From positions 1-64,000 of the forward strand of contig JAEYOE010000024.1 of the NCBI GenBank assembly GCA_023412005.1: a stretch of 64,000 nt of DNA, in the 5' to 3' direction. Position 1 is the stretch's first letter; every line of letters begins with the position of its first letter. Made by a program: the position numbers and the translations under genes. This DNA is from Bacillota bacterium (GTDB taxonomy: Bacteria > Bacillota > Clostridia > Christensenellales > SZUA-584). A model generated the notes under the pieces. That model made no database searches. It was not told the DNA's origin and saw only the letters and a list, made by a program, of their open reading frames with translations. Of the stretch, positions 1-8,828 are shown one piece after another.

Positions 1-1378
1 TATCTATTTCGCTCAGCACCTCGTTAAACGCGACGATGCTCTTGTTGATCGATTCCTTCAGCTGCGAAAACCCGCCCTTGTATTCGGAGAAGATGCTCAC
101 CGTCATGTCTCCGCGCGCGATATGCTCTAATATCTCGGTGACTTCATCGATATAGCGCTTCACCGTCTCCACCGTAGAATTCAGCGCATCCTTTATCAAT
201 GCATAATCGCCTTTGAAATCGCCCGAAACGCTGACCTCAAGATTACCGTCAGCCAGCCCTGACAACACTTCGGTGGATTCCTTGATCGGCGCAACCGTGG
301 CATCCAGAGTCGCATTAATACCATCAACGATATTGCGGTATATGCCCTGATGTTTTTCCACGTCAACGCGCACGTTCAGTTCGCCTTCCATGGCTGCCCC
401 GATTAAAATGTCCGTGTCGCTTTCCAGTGTTTTTATCGCTTTGGTAATGGTGCCGATCGCTTCACGCATCTGCCCGATTTCATCTTTTCTCGGATACACC
501 GCCAGCGTAATATCGGTATCTCCCACCGCGAGACGCTTTACATGCTGTGTGAGCCTCTTAATTGGATGACTGAACCCTCTGGCGATAAAAATACCAATCA
601 CCACTGACAAAACCAGCACAAACCCCGCCGCTCCGATGGTAACCATTATGGCCGTCGACGATGTTTTTTTCGTTTGTTCATCCTGATTGGTTGAGCTTTC
701 TGTAATAACATACTTCAAGCTGTTAAGCGTGCTTGACACCTTGCCTTCCGCTGTTTTTAGCTCGCCAAAGTTCATAATGTCATTAAACACGTCGTCTTTC
801 TGGCCGTTTTTCAATTTCTCAATAGCATCTTTTAATAAAGCGATATAGTTATCAAACTCATTTTTCATTGTCTGATAATCGGGGAGAACGTCTTTAGATA
901 TTTTGCTCTCAAGCAACGACAATGAGGACGCATACGTCTTGCTGTCGGCTTCCAGCAGCGTTATATTGGATGCCAAGTCTGATTCTTGGCCCATCAGCGC
1001 CTGCCTCATATCAAGGCAGCCTTTATTAAACAGATCGGAAAGAGCAGCCACCGACCGTACAGGCATCAGCATGTCTGAGTACATGTTGTTTGCCGCATCG
1101 CTGATCTTCGTCATATTCAATACAGCAAAGCCACCCATGGCTGCAGCCAGTAATGCGATAATAAGGAATCCAAGCAGAAGTTTGGGCGCAATCTTCACGT
1201 TACCTAAAAACGATGATTTGCGTATTTTGGGTTCTTTGACGCGCGTCTTTTTTTTCTTGGATTTCAACTGCGTCTGCCCATTTGGTTCCTCTGCATTTTG
1301 CGTCGGTTCCATTGTGCCATTCAACCGATCACCGTTGTCATTGGCTTGTTCTATTTGCTTGCTTTTCTTCAGTTTCAT
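1..1378 (-). CDS. Methyl-accepting chemotaxis protein, C-terminus beyond window
   Basis: This is a transmembrane chemoreceptor that would pass ligand signals to CheA/CheW. About 459 residues are visible: a Lys-rich cytoplasmic N-terminus of about 50 residues, a first membrane segment, an extracytoplasmic four-helix-type sensor region, a second membrane segment around 600-660 on the DNA, then HAMP and linker helices. The methylation and signalling tip lie outside the window. The ATG at 1378 follows a GGAGGAAAG ribosome-binding site. It closely resembles the complete receptor just upstream (1743-3962), so the two are tandem paralogues. The ligand is unknown. Confidence 0.93.
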   Translation of the reverse strand, partial: MKLKKSKQIEQANDNGDRLNGTMEPTQNAEEPNGQTQLKSKKKKTRVKEPKIRKSSFLGNVKIAPKLLLGFLIIALLAAAMGGFAVLNMTKISDAANNMYSDMLMPVRSVAALSDLFNKGCLDMRQALMGQESDLASNITLLEADSKTYASSLSLLESKISKDVLPDYQTMKNEFDNYIALLKDAIEKLKNGQKDDVFNDIMNFGELKTAEGKVSSTLNSLKYVITESSTNQDEQTKKTSSTAIMVTIGAAGFVLVLSVVIGIFIARGFSHPIKRLTQHVKRLAVGDTDITLAVYPRKDEIGQMREAIGTITKAIKTLESDTDILIGAAMEGELNVRVDVEKHQGIYRNIVDGINATLDATVAPIKESTEVLSGLADGNLEVSVSGDFKGDYALIKDALNSTVETVKRYIDEVTEILEHIARGDMTVSIFSEYKGGFSQLKESINKSIVAFNEVLSEID

Positions 1379-1700
1379 GACTGGCTTTCCTCCATATAAA
1401 TTTTAGCAGGCTTATTTATGAGAACGAAAAACAGAACCGAATTAACAGTCATTCAAGCAATCATTACTAATGTCGAGTTGTTATGTACTTATTAATAAAC
1501 TTGATTTTTCTAATAAAACTCGATTTCAAAAATATTTTTGTATTCTTCTCCATTTTTGTAATTAAAAATGTTATTTTCTCCACTAATACCCATTCCTTAT
1601 TATGATGGAAAGCCTCCCGCTGTGCGACATATGTTTTTTTCAGTCGATATCCGTTTTTTAAGGCTCCGTTCAGCCAAACCAAGCTTTTTTCTTGCACGAA

Positions 1701-1728
1701 AAAACAGCGCCCCGCAGAACGCTGTTTT
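1701..1728 (-). terminator. Rho-independent terminator after the complete MCP gene
   Basis: On the minus strand AAAACAGCG pairs with CGCTGTTTT around a 10-nt loop, and a T-run follows. It lies 15-40 nt past the stop codon of the 739-residue receptor, so the two receptor genes are probably transcribed separately. Confidence 0.8.
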
Positions 1729-1742
1729 CGTCTTCGCTGCCG

Positions 1743-3962
1743 TTAGTATTTGCCGAACTCGTCATCGCGCAGAACGATCTTTTCTTTTGCTGTTCCGCTT
1801 TCGATGGCTTTCACACTCTCCTCATACTTCAATGCGGTTTCACTCTTTCCTCTCAGTTGGAAACCTGCAACCATCTCTCGCAGCATTTCAGATTGGCTCG
1901 ACAGCTCCTCGCTTGCGGCCGCCGTTTCTTCCGATGTCGCCGAGTTGGTCTGTACCACACGCATCATCTGGTCAATGCTGTTGTTGATCTGGTTGATGCC
2001 GATTACCTGCTCACTCGATGCAACCGCAATCTGCGCCACCAAGTCCGCCGCCTTATCTACACCGCTCACAATGTTTTGCAGTGCACCGGCTGTCTCATCC
2101 GCAATCTTCGTGCCCGACCCGACGATCGCGATTGAGTTCTCAATCAGTTCGGTCGTCTCCTTGGCGGCCTGTGCCGACCTTGCCGCAAGGCTTCTCACCT
2201 CGTCTGCCACCACCGCAAAGCCTTTGCCATGTGTGCCTGCCCGCGCCGCCTCCACGGCTGCGTTTAATGCCAATATATTGGTTTGGAACGCGATGTCGTC
2301 GATCACCTTGATGATTTTCCCGATGCTCATTGATGCCGTTTTAATTTCTTCCATCGACTTTTGCATTTTATCCATCTGGCTCGTACCCTTGGATGCATCA
2401 GCCTTGGCTGTTTTTACAAGCTCATTCGCGTTGTCCGCATTCTTCGCGTTCTGGCCCGCCTGTGCCGCAATCTCGGTCACCGTTGCGGTCAGTTGGTCAA
2501 TCTCCGCTGCCTGTTCCGTTGCGCCCTGAGATATTGTCTGGCTGCCGTTCGAGACCTGTCTGGAACCGGAGGCCACCTGAGTGGCTGCCGTATCAATTTC
2601 AGAGAGCACGTCGTTAAATGCGACAATGCTCTTGTTGATTGACTCTTTGAGCCGCGCAAAACCGCCCTTGTATTCGTTATATATGCTCACCGTCATATCA
2701 CCACGCGCGATATGCTCCAATATATCCGACACTTCGTCAATATAGTGCTTCACTGTCTCTACCGTCGAATTGAGCGCATCCTTAATCAACGCATAATCGC
2801 CCATAAATTCACCGGTGACACTGATATTAAGATCACCCTGTGCCAAACCCGCAAGCACGGTGGTCGATTCTTTGATCGGCCCGATCATCGCGTCGAGCGT
2901 CTCATTGAATCCGTCTACGATCTCACGGTAAATACCCTGATGCTTTTGTGCATCCGCACGCACGCTCAACTCGCCTTCCTTGGCCGCCTCAATCAACAGC
3001 GACGTATCGCTTTCCAGCTCCTTGATGGACTTGGTGATCGTGCCAATCGCTTCGCGCATCAGCCCGATCTCATCCTTCCTCGGATAAACCGTCAGCGAGA
3101 TATCCGTATCTCCCAGCGCGAGCTTTTGTACATGCTGCGTCAGTCTCTTGATCGGCCGGCTGAACCCTCGTGCAATCAATACACCGATCAGCACCGATAA
3201 GATAATCACAAACACGGCGCTTGCGATGGTGATATACATAGAAGAAGACGTCGAGTTTTTCATCTCTGTATTCTGTTTTGCCGAGTCTTCCGTGAGTATA
3301 AATTTAAGTTCGTTGATCAGATTCCCCACTTGGCCTTCTGCAGTTCTGAGCTCACCGAAATGCATCACATCGTTAAGAACTTCATCCCTATTACCGCTTT
3401 TCATTTTATTGATAGCATCTTTGAATAAGGAGGTATAGTTTTCGTATGCGTTTTTCATCTCGTTGTATTTGTCTTTGGAGTCGTCCGGAATGAGATCCGC
3501 AAGCAGAGCCAGCGTGGATGTATACTTCATCGTGTCTGTCTCCATCTGCGATGTATGCGCCACCAAATCCTTGTCTTCAGACAGCAGCCCCTGCCTTAAA
3601 TGGATGCTTGACGCGTTGAAAAGGTCAGACAGACTCGAAATCAGTTTCACAGGTGATAGAACTTCTGCATACATGGCGTTAGCCATATCGCTGATCTTCA
3701 TCATATTTATGAGCGCAAAGCCACCCAATGCTGCCGCCAGCAAAGCAATAATAAGAAACCCAAGAAGCAGCTTTGGCGCAATTTTCATATTACCTAAAAA
3801 TGAAGATTCCCGGCTCTTTTTTTGCTTGCGATCGCGTTTTATCTTCTTGGTCTTTGGCTTGTCTTCATTTTCCTCAGTTGCTTCGGATGAATTCATTGTT
3901 TGTTCTGACAGGACAGCGCTGTCCCGGTTATCAATGTTTTTTTTGCGTTTTCTGAAATTCAT
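1743..3962 (-). CDS. Methyl-accepting chemotaxis protein, complete
   Basis: The product is a 739-residue chemoreceptor. In order it has a basic cytoplasmic N-terminus (about 1-55), a first membrane helix (about 58-82), an extracytoplasmic helical sensor region to about 240, a second membrane helix (about 243-265), a HAMP domain, a long second linker with a HAMP-like repeat (about 320-450), and the signalling domain. The signalling domain includes the highly conserved hairpin-tip stretch (FQTNILALNAAVEAARAG). The N-terminal charged tail before the first helix is longer than usual. No CheB/CheR docking pentapeptide is evident at the C-terminus. No chemotaxis or flagellar genes are nearby. Confidence 0.96.
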   Translation of the reverse strand: MNFRKRKKNIDNRDSAVLSEQTMNSSEATEENEDKPKTKKIKRDRKQKKSRESSFLGNMKIAPKLLLGFLIIALLAAALGGFALINMMKISDMANAMYAEVLSPVKLISSLSDLFNASSIHLRQGLLSEDKDLVAHTSQMETDTMKYTSTLALLADLIPDDSKDKYNEMKNAYENYTSLFKDAINKMKSGNRDEVLNDVMHFGELRTAEGQVGNLINELKFILTEDSAKQNTEMKNSTSSSMYITIASAVFVIILSVLIGVLIARGFSRPIKRLTQHVQKLALGDTDISLTVYPRKDEIGLMREAIGTITKSIKELESDTSLLIEAAKEGELSVRADAQKHQGIYREIVDGFNETLDAMIGPIKESTTVLAGLAQGDLNISVTGEFMGDYALIKDALNSTVETVKHYIDEVSDILEHIARGDMTVSIYNEYKGGFARLKESINKSIVAFNDVLSEIDTAATQVASGSRQVSNGSQTISQGATEQAAEIDQLTATVTEIAAQAGQNAKNADNANELVKTAKADASKGTSQMDKMQKSMEEIKTASMSIGKIIKVIDDIAFQTNILALNAAVEAARAGTHGKGFAVVADEVRSLAARSAQAAKETTELIENSIAIVGSGTKIADETAGALQNIVSGVDKAADLVAQIAVASSEQVIGINQINNSIDQMMRVVQTNSATSEETAAASEELSSQSEMLREMVAGFQLRGKSETALKYEESVKAIESGTAKEKIVLRDDEFGKY

Positions 3963-4159
3963 GACCTGCTCCTCCGTTTTAATTTCGCGGTTAAACGAAT
4001 CTATAAAAAACTGATAATTAAAATGAAATTTGAAAGATGCATTAATCGTATGTATTTATAAACCTAAAAAGCCAAAGTAAAAACGTTTTATAACATCATT
4101 TGTTAAAAAAAATTCATTGAAGGCGAGATTTTGTTCAGTGTTATAGTGCAGATTGGAAT

Positions 4160-4648
4160 AAGAACATGTATTTGCAAGTATACAGATGCCTGATGTGCCA
4201 TTTTACGGCATCCCGCATTGTCTCTTCAAGTGGGCGCGGGCTAAGCCCCAGCTTTGTTTTTGCCTTCTCATGGGATATTCAAGCATTAATTTCGTCAGGA
4301 TCGGCGGTTTATCGGCAAGCTTATAGTCTATGCTCATCAGCGCAGCGGCGGCTTTTACAGCAGCCACGGGCATACTCATTTTTTGATATACCGGCCCATG
4401 CACTGTCCGATGAATAAAGCTTTTGCGCGTTTGATCGGCCATGTGAATGCAGCCCGCCACATGAAACACATCGGTGCAGCCCCGCACCGCATTGCACACT
4501 GCGTGCGCGTCGCGGATGTCGCAGTGAACGATTTCTTTGGCGTACGGCTCAATGCAAGACGTCAGCCGCAAATCGCGGCAGCCCCTATCAAAAGCTGCTT
4601 CACCCGCACGTTGCCGATATGCCCTCTGGCTCCGGCCACAAGTATCAT
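4160..4648 (-). pseudogene. Decayed NAD-dependent epimerase/dehydratase (extended SDR)
   Basis: Three pieces of one protein can be read in different frames. An ATG at 4648 opens MILVAGARGHIGN, the Rossmann nucleotide-binding start, which soon hits a stop. After a frameshift the sequence continues with EPYAKEIVHCDIRDA and FHVAGCIHMAD. After an apparent internal deletion it ends in a C-terminal helix region (KAKTKLGLSPRPLEET) read in yet another frame. The catalytic YxxxK segment is missing. The start sits 3 nt after the stop of the upstream membrane protein gene, so the two were once an operon. It is surely non-functional; the original substrate is unknown. Confidence 0.75.
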
Positions 4649-4651
4649 TGG

Positions 4652-4993
4652 CTAATCCTCGTATTTAACCGGCACCATCGCGAGCATCACGCTCATGACA
4701 TACACCACAGCCGGAATGCTCATCCACGGGAACCCGAACACCAGCACAATCAGCGTCACCACAAACATCATGACAGAACCCATCAAATGGTGCCGTCTGA
4801 CGATGACCGCGCCTGCTATACCCAGCGCATTGGCTGCGAGCAGCACAATCGCATACGTCTGCACGCTCGCTGTGTCGTGCGGCAGCAGCACATCCTTTGC
4901 GGAATATGGCAGTACCTGCAGCATAGACAGCACCGCGATGATAAGCCCCGTTATACCTGCGGCCACGCCAAGGCCGATCTCCAATTTGCGCAT
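4652..4993 (-). CDS. Small four-helix membrane protein (DUF4064-like)
   Basis: The product is an integral membrane protein of about 113 residues with four hydrophobic segments and a short charged C-terminus (VKYED). It resembles the small DUF4064-type proteins of Firmicutes, but this is by pattern only and the role is unknown. I place the start at the ATG at 4993, preceded by GAGGG. A GTG further upstream at 5035 would overlap the -10 box of a good promoter and is less likely. The decayed epimerase follows directly. Confidence 0.7.
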   Translation of the reverse strand: MRKLEIGLGVAAGITGLIIAVLSMLQVLPYSAKDVLLPHDTASVQTYAIVLLAANALGIAGAVIVRRHHLMGSVMMFVVTLIVLVFGFPWMSIPAVVYVMSVMLAMVPVKYED

Positions 4994-5023
4994 AATATCC
5001 CTCACTGCTTTTGTCTTTTCCGT

Positions 5024-5052
5024 ATTATACCTCACAAAACAAGTGAAGGCAA
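5024..5052 (-). promoter_or_regulatory. SigA-type promoter for the membrane protein gene
   Basis: On the minus strand TTGCCT (5047-5052) and a perfect TATAAT (5024-5029) are separated by 17 nt. The predicted transcript starts just upstream of the ATG at 4993. Confidence 0.65.
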
Positions 5053-5082
5053 TGTGCCGGGCGGTTCAGCACCGCCGTGTGC

Positions 5083-5112
5083 AAAAAAGCCGTGCTTTTC
5101 GCGCGGCTTTTA
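5083..5112 (-). terminator. Terminator after spoIIID
   Basis: A GC-rich hairpin (AAAAGCCGCGC paired with GTGCGGCTTTT, allowing G-U) lies about 40-65 nt past the spoIIID stop. It is flanked by A and T runs, so it could work in both directions. Confidence 0.7.
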
Positions 5113-5149
5113 CCCTCAGGCAAACATGATTAAGAAAATCAGCGTTGAC

Positions 5150-5398
5150 TCAAGGGCTTTTATATTTTAACCGCGTTGCGTTGCCGCCGCGAATATGGCG
5201 TTCGTCCTTGTTTTTTTTGAGCACCTCGGCAACCTCTTTGGCAAGCGCCGGCGCAAGAGCCGTCAGGCGCTCGGTTAAATCCTTGTGAACGGTGGATTTA
5301 GACGTTCCGAACGATTTGGCCGCCTGCCGGACTGTCGCTCCGCTCTCCAGCACATAGTCTGCAATGCGCTGCACCCTGTCTTCAATGTATTCTTTCAT
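5150..5398 (-). CDS. spoIIID: Sporulation transcriptional regulator SpoIIID
   Basis: SpoIIID is a small DNA-binding protein that switches mother-cell gene expression between the sigma-E and sigma-K stages of sporulation. The 82-residue product matches the family along its length: a helix-turn-helix containing FGTSKSTVHKDLTERL (about 30-45) and the basic C-terminal motif RGGNATRLKYK. A GGGGGG stretch precedes the ATG. The gene shows that the organism, or a recent ancestor, makes endospores. The usual neighbours (spoIIQ, mbl) are not here. Confidence 0.96.
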   Translation of the reverse strand: MKEYIEDRVQRIADYVLESGATVRQAAKSFGTSKSTVHKDLTERLTALAPALAKEVAEVLKKNKDERHIRGGNATRLKYKSP

Positions 5399-5413
5399 TG
5401 ATCAACCCCCCTT

Positions 5414-5442
5414 TGTACATACTTGATACAAGTGTATGTACA
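5414..5442. promoter_or_regulatory. Inverted repeat upstream of spoIIID
   Basis: TGTACATA-CTTG is followed by ATA and then CAAG-TG-TATGTACA: twelve paired bases per arm with a 2-nt bulge. It lies 16-44 nt upstream of the spoIIID start codon. It could be an operator or an mRNA 5' hairpin; the binding factor is unknown. Confidence 0.45.
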
Positions 5443-5835
5443 TAGGTGAGCTTGTATGAGTACAGACTTAAAATGGGTTGAGGGTTCGCTGACTGATGTG
5501 TTTTTCTGTTTATTTAATATCTCTCAGCTCGATGATATTAAAAATATTATTATAACTTTGTCCCGCTTTTAATTCTTCCGTCTTGAATTTTCATGACGCC
5601 ATCATGAAAAAAGCAGCATGCACAAAACATAAATATTTGTCCAATAATAACTATTTATATCTATTATTTTATATTTTTTGTATTGTTTTATATCAATTTG
5701 TACTATATGATATATACTGATATTTAAATATAGTCTTCATTTCAATATCGTAACAATATTGGTTTGGTTTATTCTTGTGGCGACTCTCAATGATTTAGGA
5801 CCTTGTAATAATATAACTATTAAAGGAGAAAGCGC
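5443..5835. other. AT-rich intergenic region with no recognised gene
   Basis: This stretch of about 390 bp between divergent spoIIID and the surface-protein gene is very AT-rich, especially 5640-5745. I see no convincing coding frame or named RNA motif. It must hold the promoter of the downstream gene, which has an AAAGGAGAAAG ribosome-binding site just before 5836. Confidence 0.5.
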
Positions 5836-8640
5836 ATGAAAAGAAAAATGATCTGTCTGCTGATGTCGCTGTTGCTTTTGCTCACATTTCCGGTGACAGC
5901 CATGGCGGAAGACGACAAAAGCCAAACTTCAAGGCCAAATGACAAGCCGGATGTTCGGCAATTCTATGAGGAATCCAAAGAACACGAGATCGTTTCTCAG
6001 GAATCCGGCATGATGTATGCCCAGGCCAACGGGTTTGATTTCAGAATAAGTGTAACGTACCTCACCGATGGGGATTGGGAATATTATGTGAATACCGGCG
6101 GGACGGCCACAATTACGGATTATCACGGCGTGGCAGCTTCGGTCATCACCCCCACCAAGCTGGGCGGGATATCCGTAACACAGATCGGTTCTTACACGTT
6201 CTTGGAGAACTTGAATATCACGTCCGTAACGATTTCCGAAGGGGTGACTCAGCTCGGCGACGAGCAGTATTCTGGAAGTTCGGAATTATATGGCAACGTC
6301 TTTGAATATTGTGAAAATCTGACTACCGTCGATCTGCCCGCAACCCTTCAAAAGCTTGGTAGTTACTCATTTATCGGGTGCCCGTCTCTTGCAACCATCA
6401 CCGTTAAACCCGGCAACACCATTTTTATGGTTGACAACGGTATTCTGTTCAGTGACAGCGACACCAACGGAACCTTTGATGTGTTGGAGCTCTATCCCGC
6501 TGCTAAATCTAACCTGACAACATACAATGTTCCAAGTGACGTCGTGACCATTTCCGATTATGCATTTGAGTGGAATGAATCGCTGACTTCAATAGCATTG
6601 CCCTCCAGCTTAAGAACGTGTGACACCGGCGTTGCCAATATGCCGAATCTGACCACGGCCAGTGTTGCAAACGGTATCGAGGCGATAGGCGGATTCACCA
6701 ACTGCCCCGAACTCGTCAACGTATCATTACCGAATTCGGTAACACAATACGGCTGGAGAGCCTTCGCCTTTTGTGACAAGCTCTCAAACATCGTTCACCC
6801 CACAAATATTGAAGTGTTTGATGACGAGTGCTTTACAGCGACGGCTTTATCAAGTGTTACCCTGCCCGCATCTGTTAATTATTTCGGTTTGGGTGCCTTT
6901 GGCCTTTGCTATAATCTTACGTCAATCAATGTTGACGCCGCCAACACACATTACAAAAGCATCAACGGCGTTTTGTTCAGTAAGGACGAAAAGACTTTGC
7001 ACATGTATCCCGTCGGCAAAACCGCCACCCGCTACACCGTACCGGACGAGGTTGAAGTGATATTCAGCAATGCTTTTACTGCTGCCTTTCTTGATGAGAT
7101 TACACTGCCGCAAAGCCTTCTGGCCATTGGTGCTGAGGCTTTTATGCTGAACAATTTCACCGCTGTCACGATTCCTAAGAATGTTACGGAAATTGGGTAT
7201 TACGCGTTTATGCTCAATGATAATCTCGAGAAATTTATCGTGTATAGCGACAATCCGGTTTACGATGATTATGGCGAAGATGTCGGTATGTTTGATGGGA
7301 ACAACCATCTCGTGATGTATGGCAGCGGTTCCACGCTTTCCTATGCGATTAAATTTGGCATTCCATACAGCACAATTACCACGTCCATGTCGCTGGACAA
7401 GTCAAGTGTTAGGATGTGGCTCTATACATCCGCTTATCTTACCGCAACGACAACGCCTGCAGGCGGCTACGTGACATGGGGCAGCAGCAACCCCTCTGTG
7501 GCCACTGTCGATTCAAACGGTACAGTCACAGCCAACGGGCTCGGCACAGCCACCATCACAGCCACGAGCCTTTATCAAACAGCGTCGTGCACCGTCAGCG
7601 TGATAGCGCCTGATCCCATTCAATTCACTTATTATAAAAGAGATGCCTCCACTTACGGCGGTACAGACGGTGCTATCTATGTAACGGTAGCTCCCTACAA
7701 ATCCGCAGGATATGAATATTCGATCGACGGCGGCGCAAGCTGGCAAGGACGCGGTTCATTTTCTGGCCTTGCTGCAGGTACCTATAACTTGGTTGTTCGC
7801 GACGCTTATTACATATACAACTCTGCCTCAAGCATCGTGGCCATCAATCAGCCTAAATCCATGGGCAACGTACCCGCCAACAAGATACCGGCCAAGGTGA
7901 ACGCGGGCAACGGGATGACCATTACACCCCCCGCACCGCCCAAGGGCTACACGGTACAATCCATAACCTACGCGTCGAGCAATCCGTCCATTGCGACGGT
8001 GGATGCTAGCGGCAATGTCACGTTCCTCGCGGGCGGCAAGGTGACGATTACAACGAAGGTTATATCTCAGACTGTGGACAAGAAGGGCAAGATAAAAACC
8101 AAGACCACGACGGTGAAAAAGACGATTGCGGTGAAGCAGCCGGTTTCGTCGATAACGCTGCCGATAGCCAGCGCCACAATTGCGCGGACAAAGAAGATAT
8201 CGCTGCCATACGTTATACAGCCTGTCACGGCCAGCGATAAAAAGCTGATTTGGAAATCGAGCAACCCCAAGGTGGCGACGGTTAACGCCAAGGGTCAGGT
8301 GACAGGCAAAGCGGGCGGCACAGCCGTGATTACCTGCACCGCCAAGGATGGCAGCGGCGCGACGGCGAGCTGCACGATAAACGTTACGCCGATTTACCCG
8401 ACCGGCATTAAGCTCTCGAAAGCGGCGCTCAGTCTGAAAACCGGCAAGACGGGTTCGCTGAAGGCCACGGTAGCGCCGAAGAACACCGATTTTAAAACGG
8501 TGACATGGGCGAGCAGTAACCCGGGCGTGGTGACGGTGGATGCCAAGGGCAAGCTCAAGGCGATAGCGCCGGGCACGGCTGTGATTACGGCGTCAACGAG
8601 CAGCGGGCAGATTGCATCGTGCACGGTGACGGTGAAATAA
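5836..8640 (+). CDS. Secreted BspA-type leucine-rich-repeat / Big2 surface protein
   Basis: This is a 934-residue secreted protein. It has a signal peptide (about 1-24, ending AMA). A run of BspA/LRR_5-type repeats (about 100-510) carries repeated patterns such as I..YAF, ITLP.S and I...AF. A bacterial Ig-like Big2 domain follows (about 515-590), then a SprB-like repeat domain (about 595-672; YSIDGGASWQ, GLAAGTYNLVVRD), then three more Big2-type domains to the C-terminus (each with SSNP..ATVD..G). No LPxTG motif, SLH domain or membrane anchor is visible, so it is probably released or held non-covalently. Such proteins act in adhesion; the ligand is unknown. Confidence 0.9.
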   Translation: MKRKMICLLMSLLLLLTFPVTAMAEDDKSQTSRPNDKPDVRQFYEESKEHEIVSQESGMMYAQANGFDFRISVTYLTDGDWEYYVNTGGTATITDYHGVAASVITPTKLGGISVTQIGSYTFLENLNITSVTISEGVTQLGDEQYSGSSELYGNVFEYCENLTTVDLPATLQKLGSYSFIGCPSLATITVKPGNTIFMVDNGILFSDSDTNGTFDVLELYPAAKSNLTTYNVPSDVVTISDYAFEWNESLTSIALPSSLRTCDTGVANMPNLTTASVANGIEAIGGFTNCPELVNVSLPNSVTQYGWRAFAFCDKLSNIVHPTNIEVFDDECFTATALSSVTLPASVNYFGLGAFGLCYNLTSINVDAANTHYKSINGVLFSKDEKTLHMYPVGKTATRYTVPDEVEVIFSNAFTAAFLDEITLPQSLLAIGAEAFMLNNFTAVTIPKNVTEIGYYAFMLNDNLEKFIVYSDNPVYDDYGEDVGMFDGNNHLVMYGSGSTLSYAIKFGIPYSTITTSMSLDKSSVRMWLYTSAYLTATTTPAGGYVTWGSSNPSVATVDSNGTVTANGLGTATITATSLYQTASCTVSVIAPDPIQFTYYKRDASTYGGTDGAIYVTVAPYKSAGYEYSIDGGASWQGRGSFSGLAAGTYNLVVRDAYYIYNSASSIVAINQPKSMGNVPANKIPAKVNAGNGMTITPPAPPKGYTVQSITYASSNPSIATVDASGNVTFLAGGKVTITTKVISQTVDKKGKIKTKTTTVKKTIAVKQPVSSITLPIASATIARTKKISLPYVIQPVTASDKKLIWKSSNPKVATVNAKGQVTGKAGGTAVITCTAKDGSGATASCTINVTPIYPTGIKLSKAALSLKTGKTGSLKATVAPKNTDFKTVTWASSNPGVVTVDAKGKLKAIAPGTAVITASTSSGQIASCTVTVK

Positions 8641-8664
8641 AGAGAAGGTAACATAGTGAATGTG

Positions 8665-8707
8665 AAAGCGGCATCTCGCGAAGGAAAAGCGGGGTGCCGC
8701 TTTTTTT
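8665..8707 (+). terminator. Terminator after the surface-protein gene
   Basis: AAAGCGGCA pairs with TGCCGCTTT around a 21-nt loop, followed by a run of seven T. It marks the left limit of native GC-rich sequence before AT-rich island A. Confidence 0.85.
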
Positions 8708-8743
8708 GTGGGGCAGATGAGGAGGGGGTGCGAGGGAAAAGGC

Positions 8744-8796
8744 GTGGGGATTTATGGTGGAAATGAAGGAATTTGCGGAAAAAGGGCGAATAATGA
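8744..8796. repeat. Left border repeat, copy A
   Basis: This 53-bp segment aligns without gaps to 23092-23144 at 43 of 53 positions. Both copies lie shortly upstream of an AT-rich, plus-strand, defence-like gene. Both contain a micro-ORF starting at their shared ATG. Here the micro-ORF spans 8754-8801 and encodes 15 residues (MVEMKEFAEKGRIMN). Confidence 0.8.
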
Positions 8797-8828
8797 ACTA
8801 GACAGAAGGAATATAACAGGAGTCCAGC

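Noticed and set aside
4383..5170. Plus-strand open frames opposite the membrane-protein and epimerase region
   Set aside because: They are His-rich mirrors of the minus-strand sequence and cross the terminator at 5083-5112.
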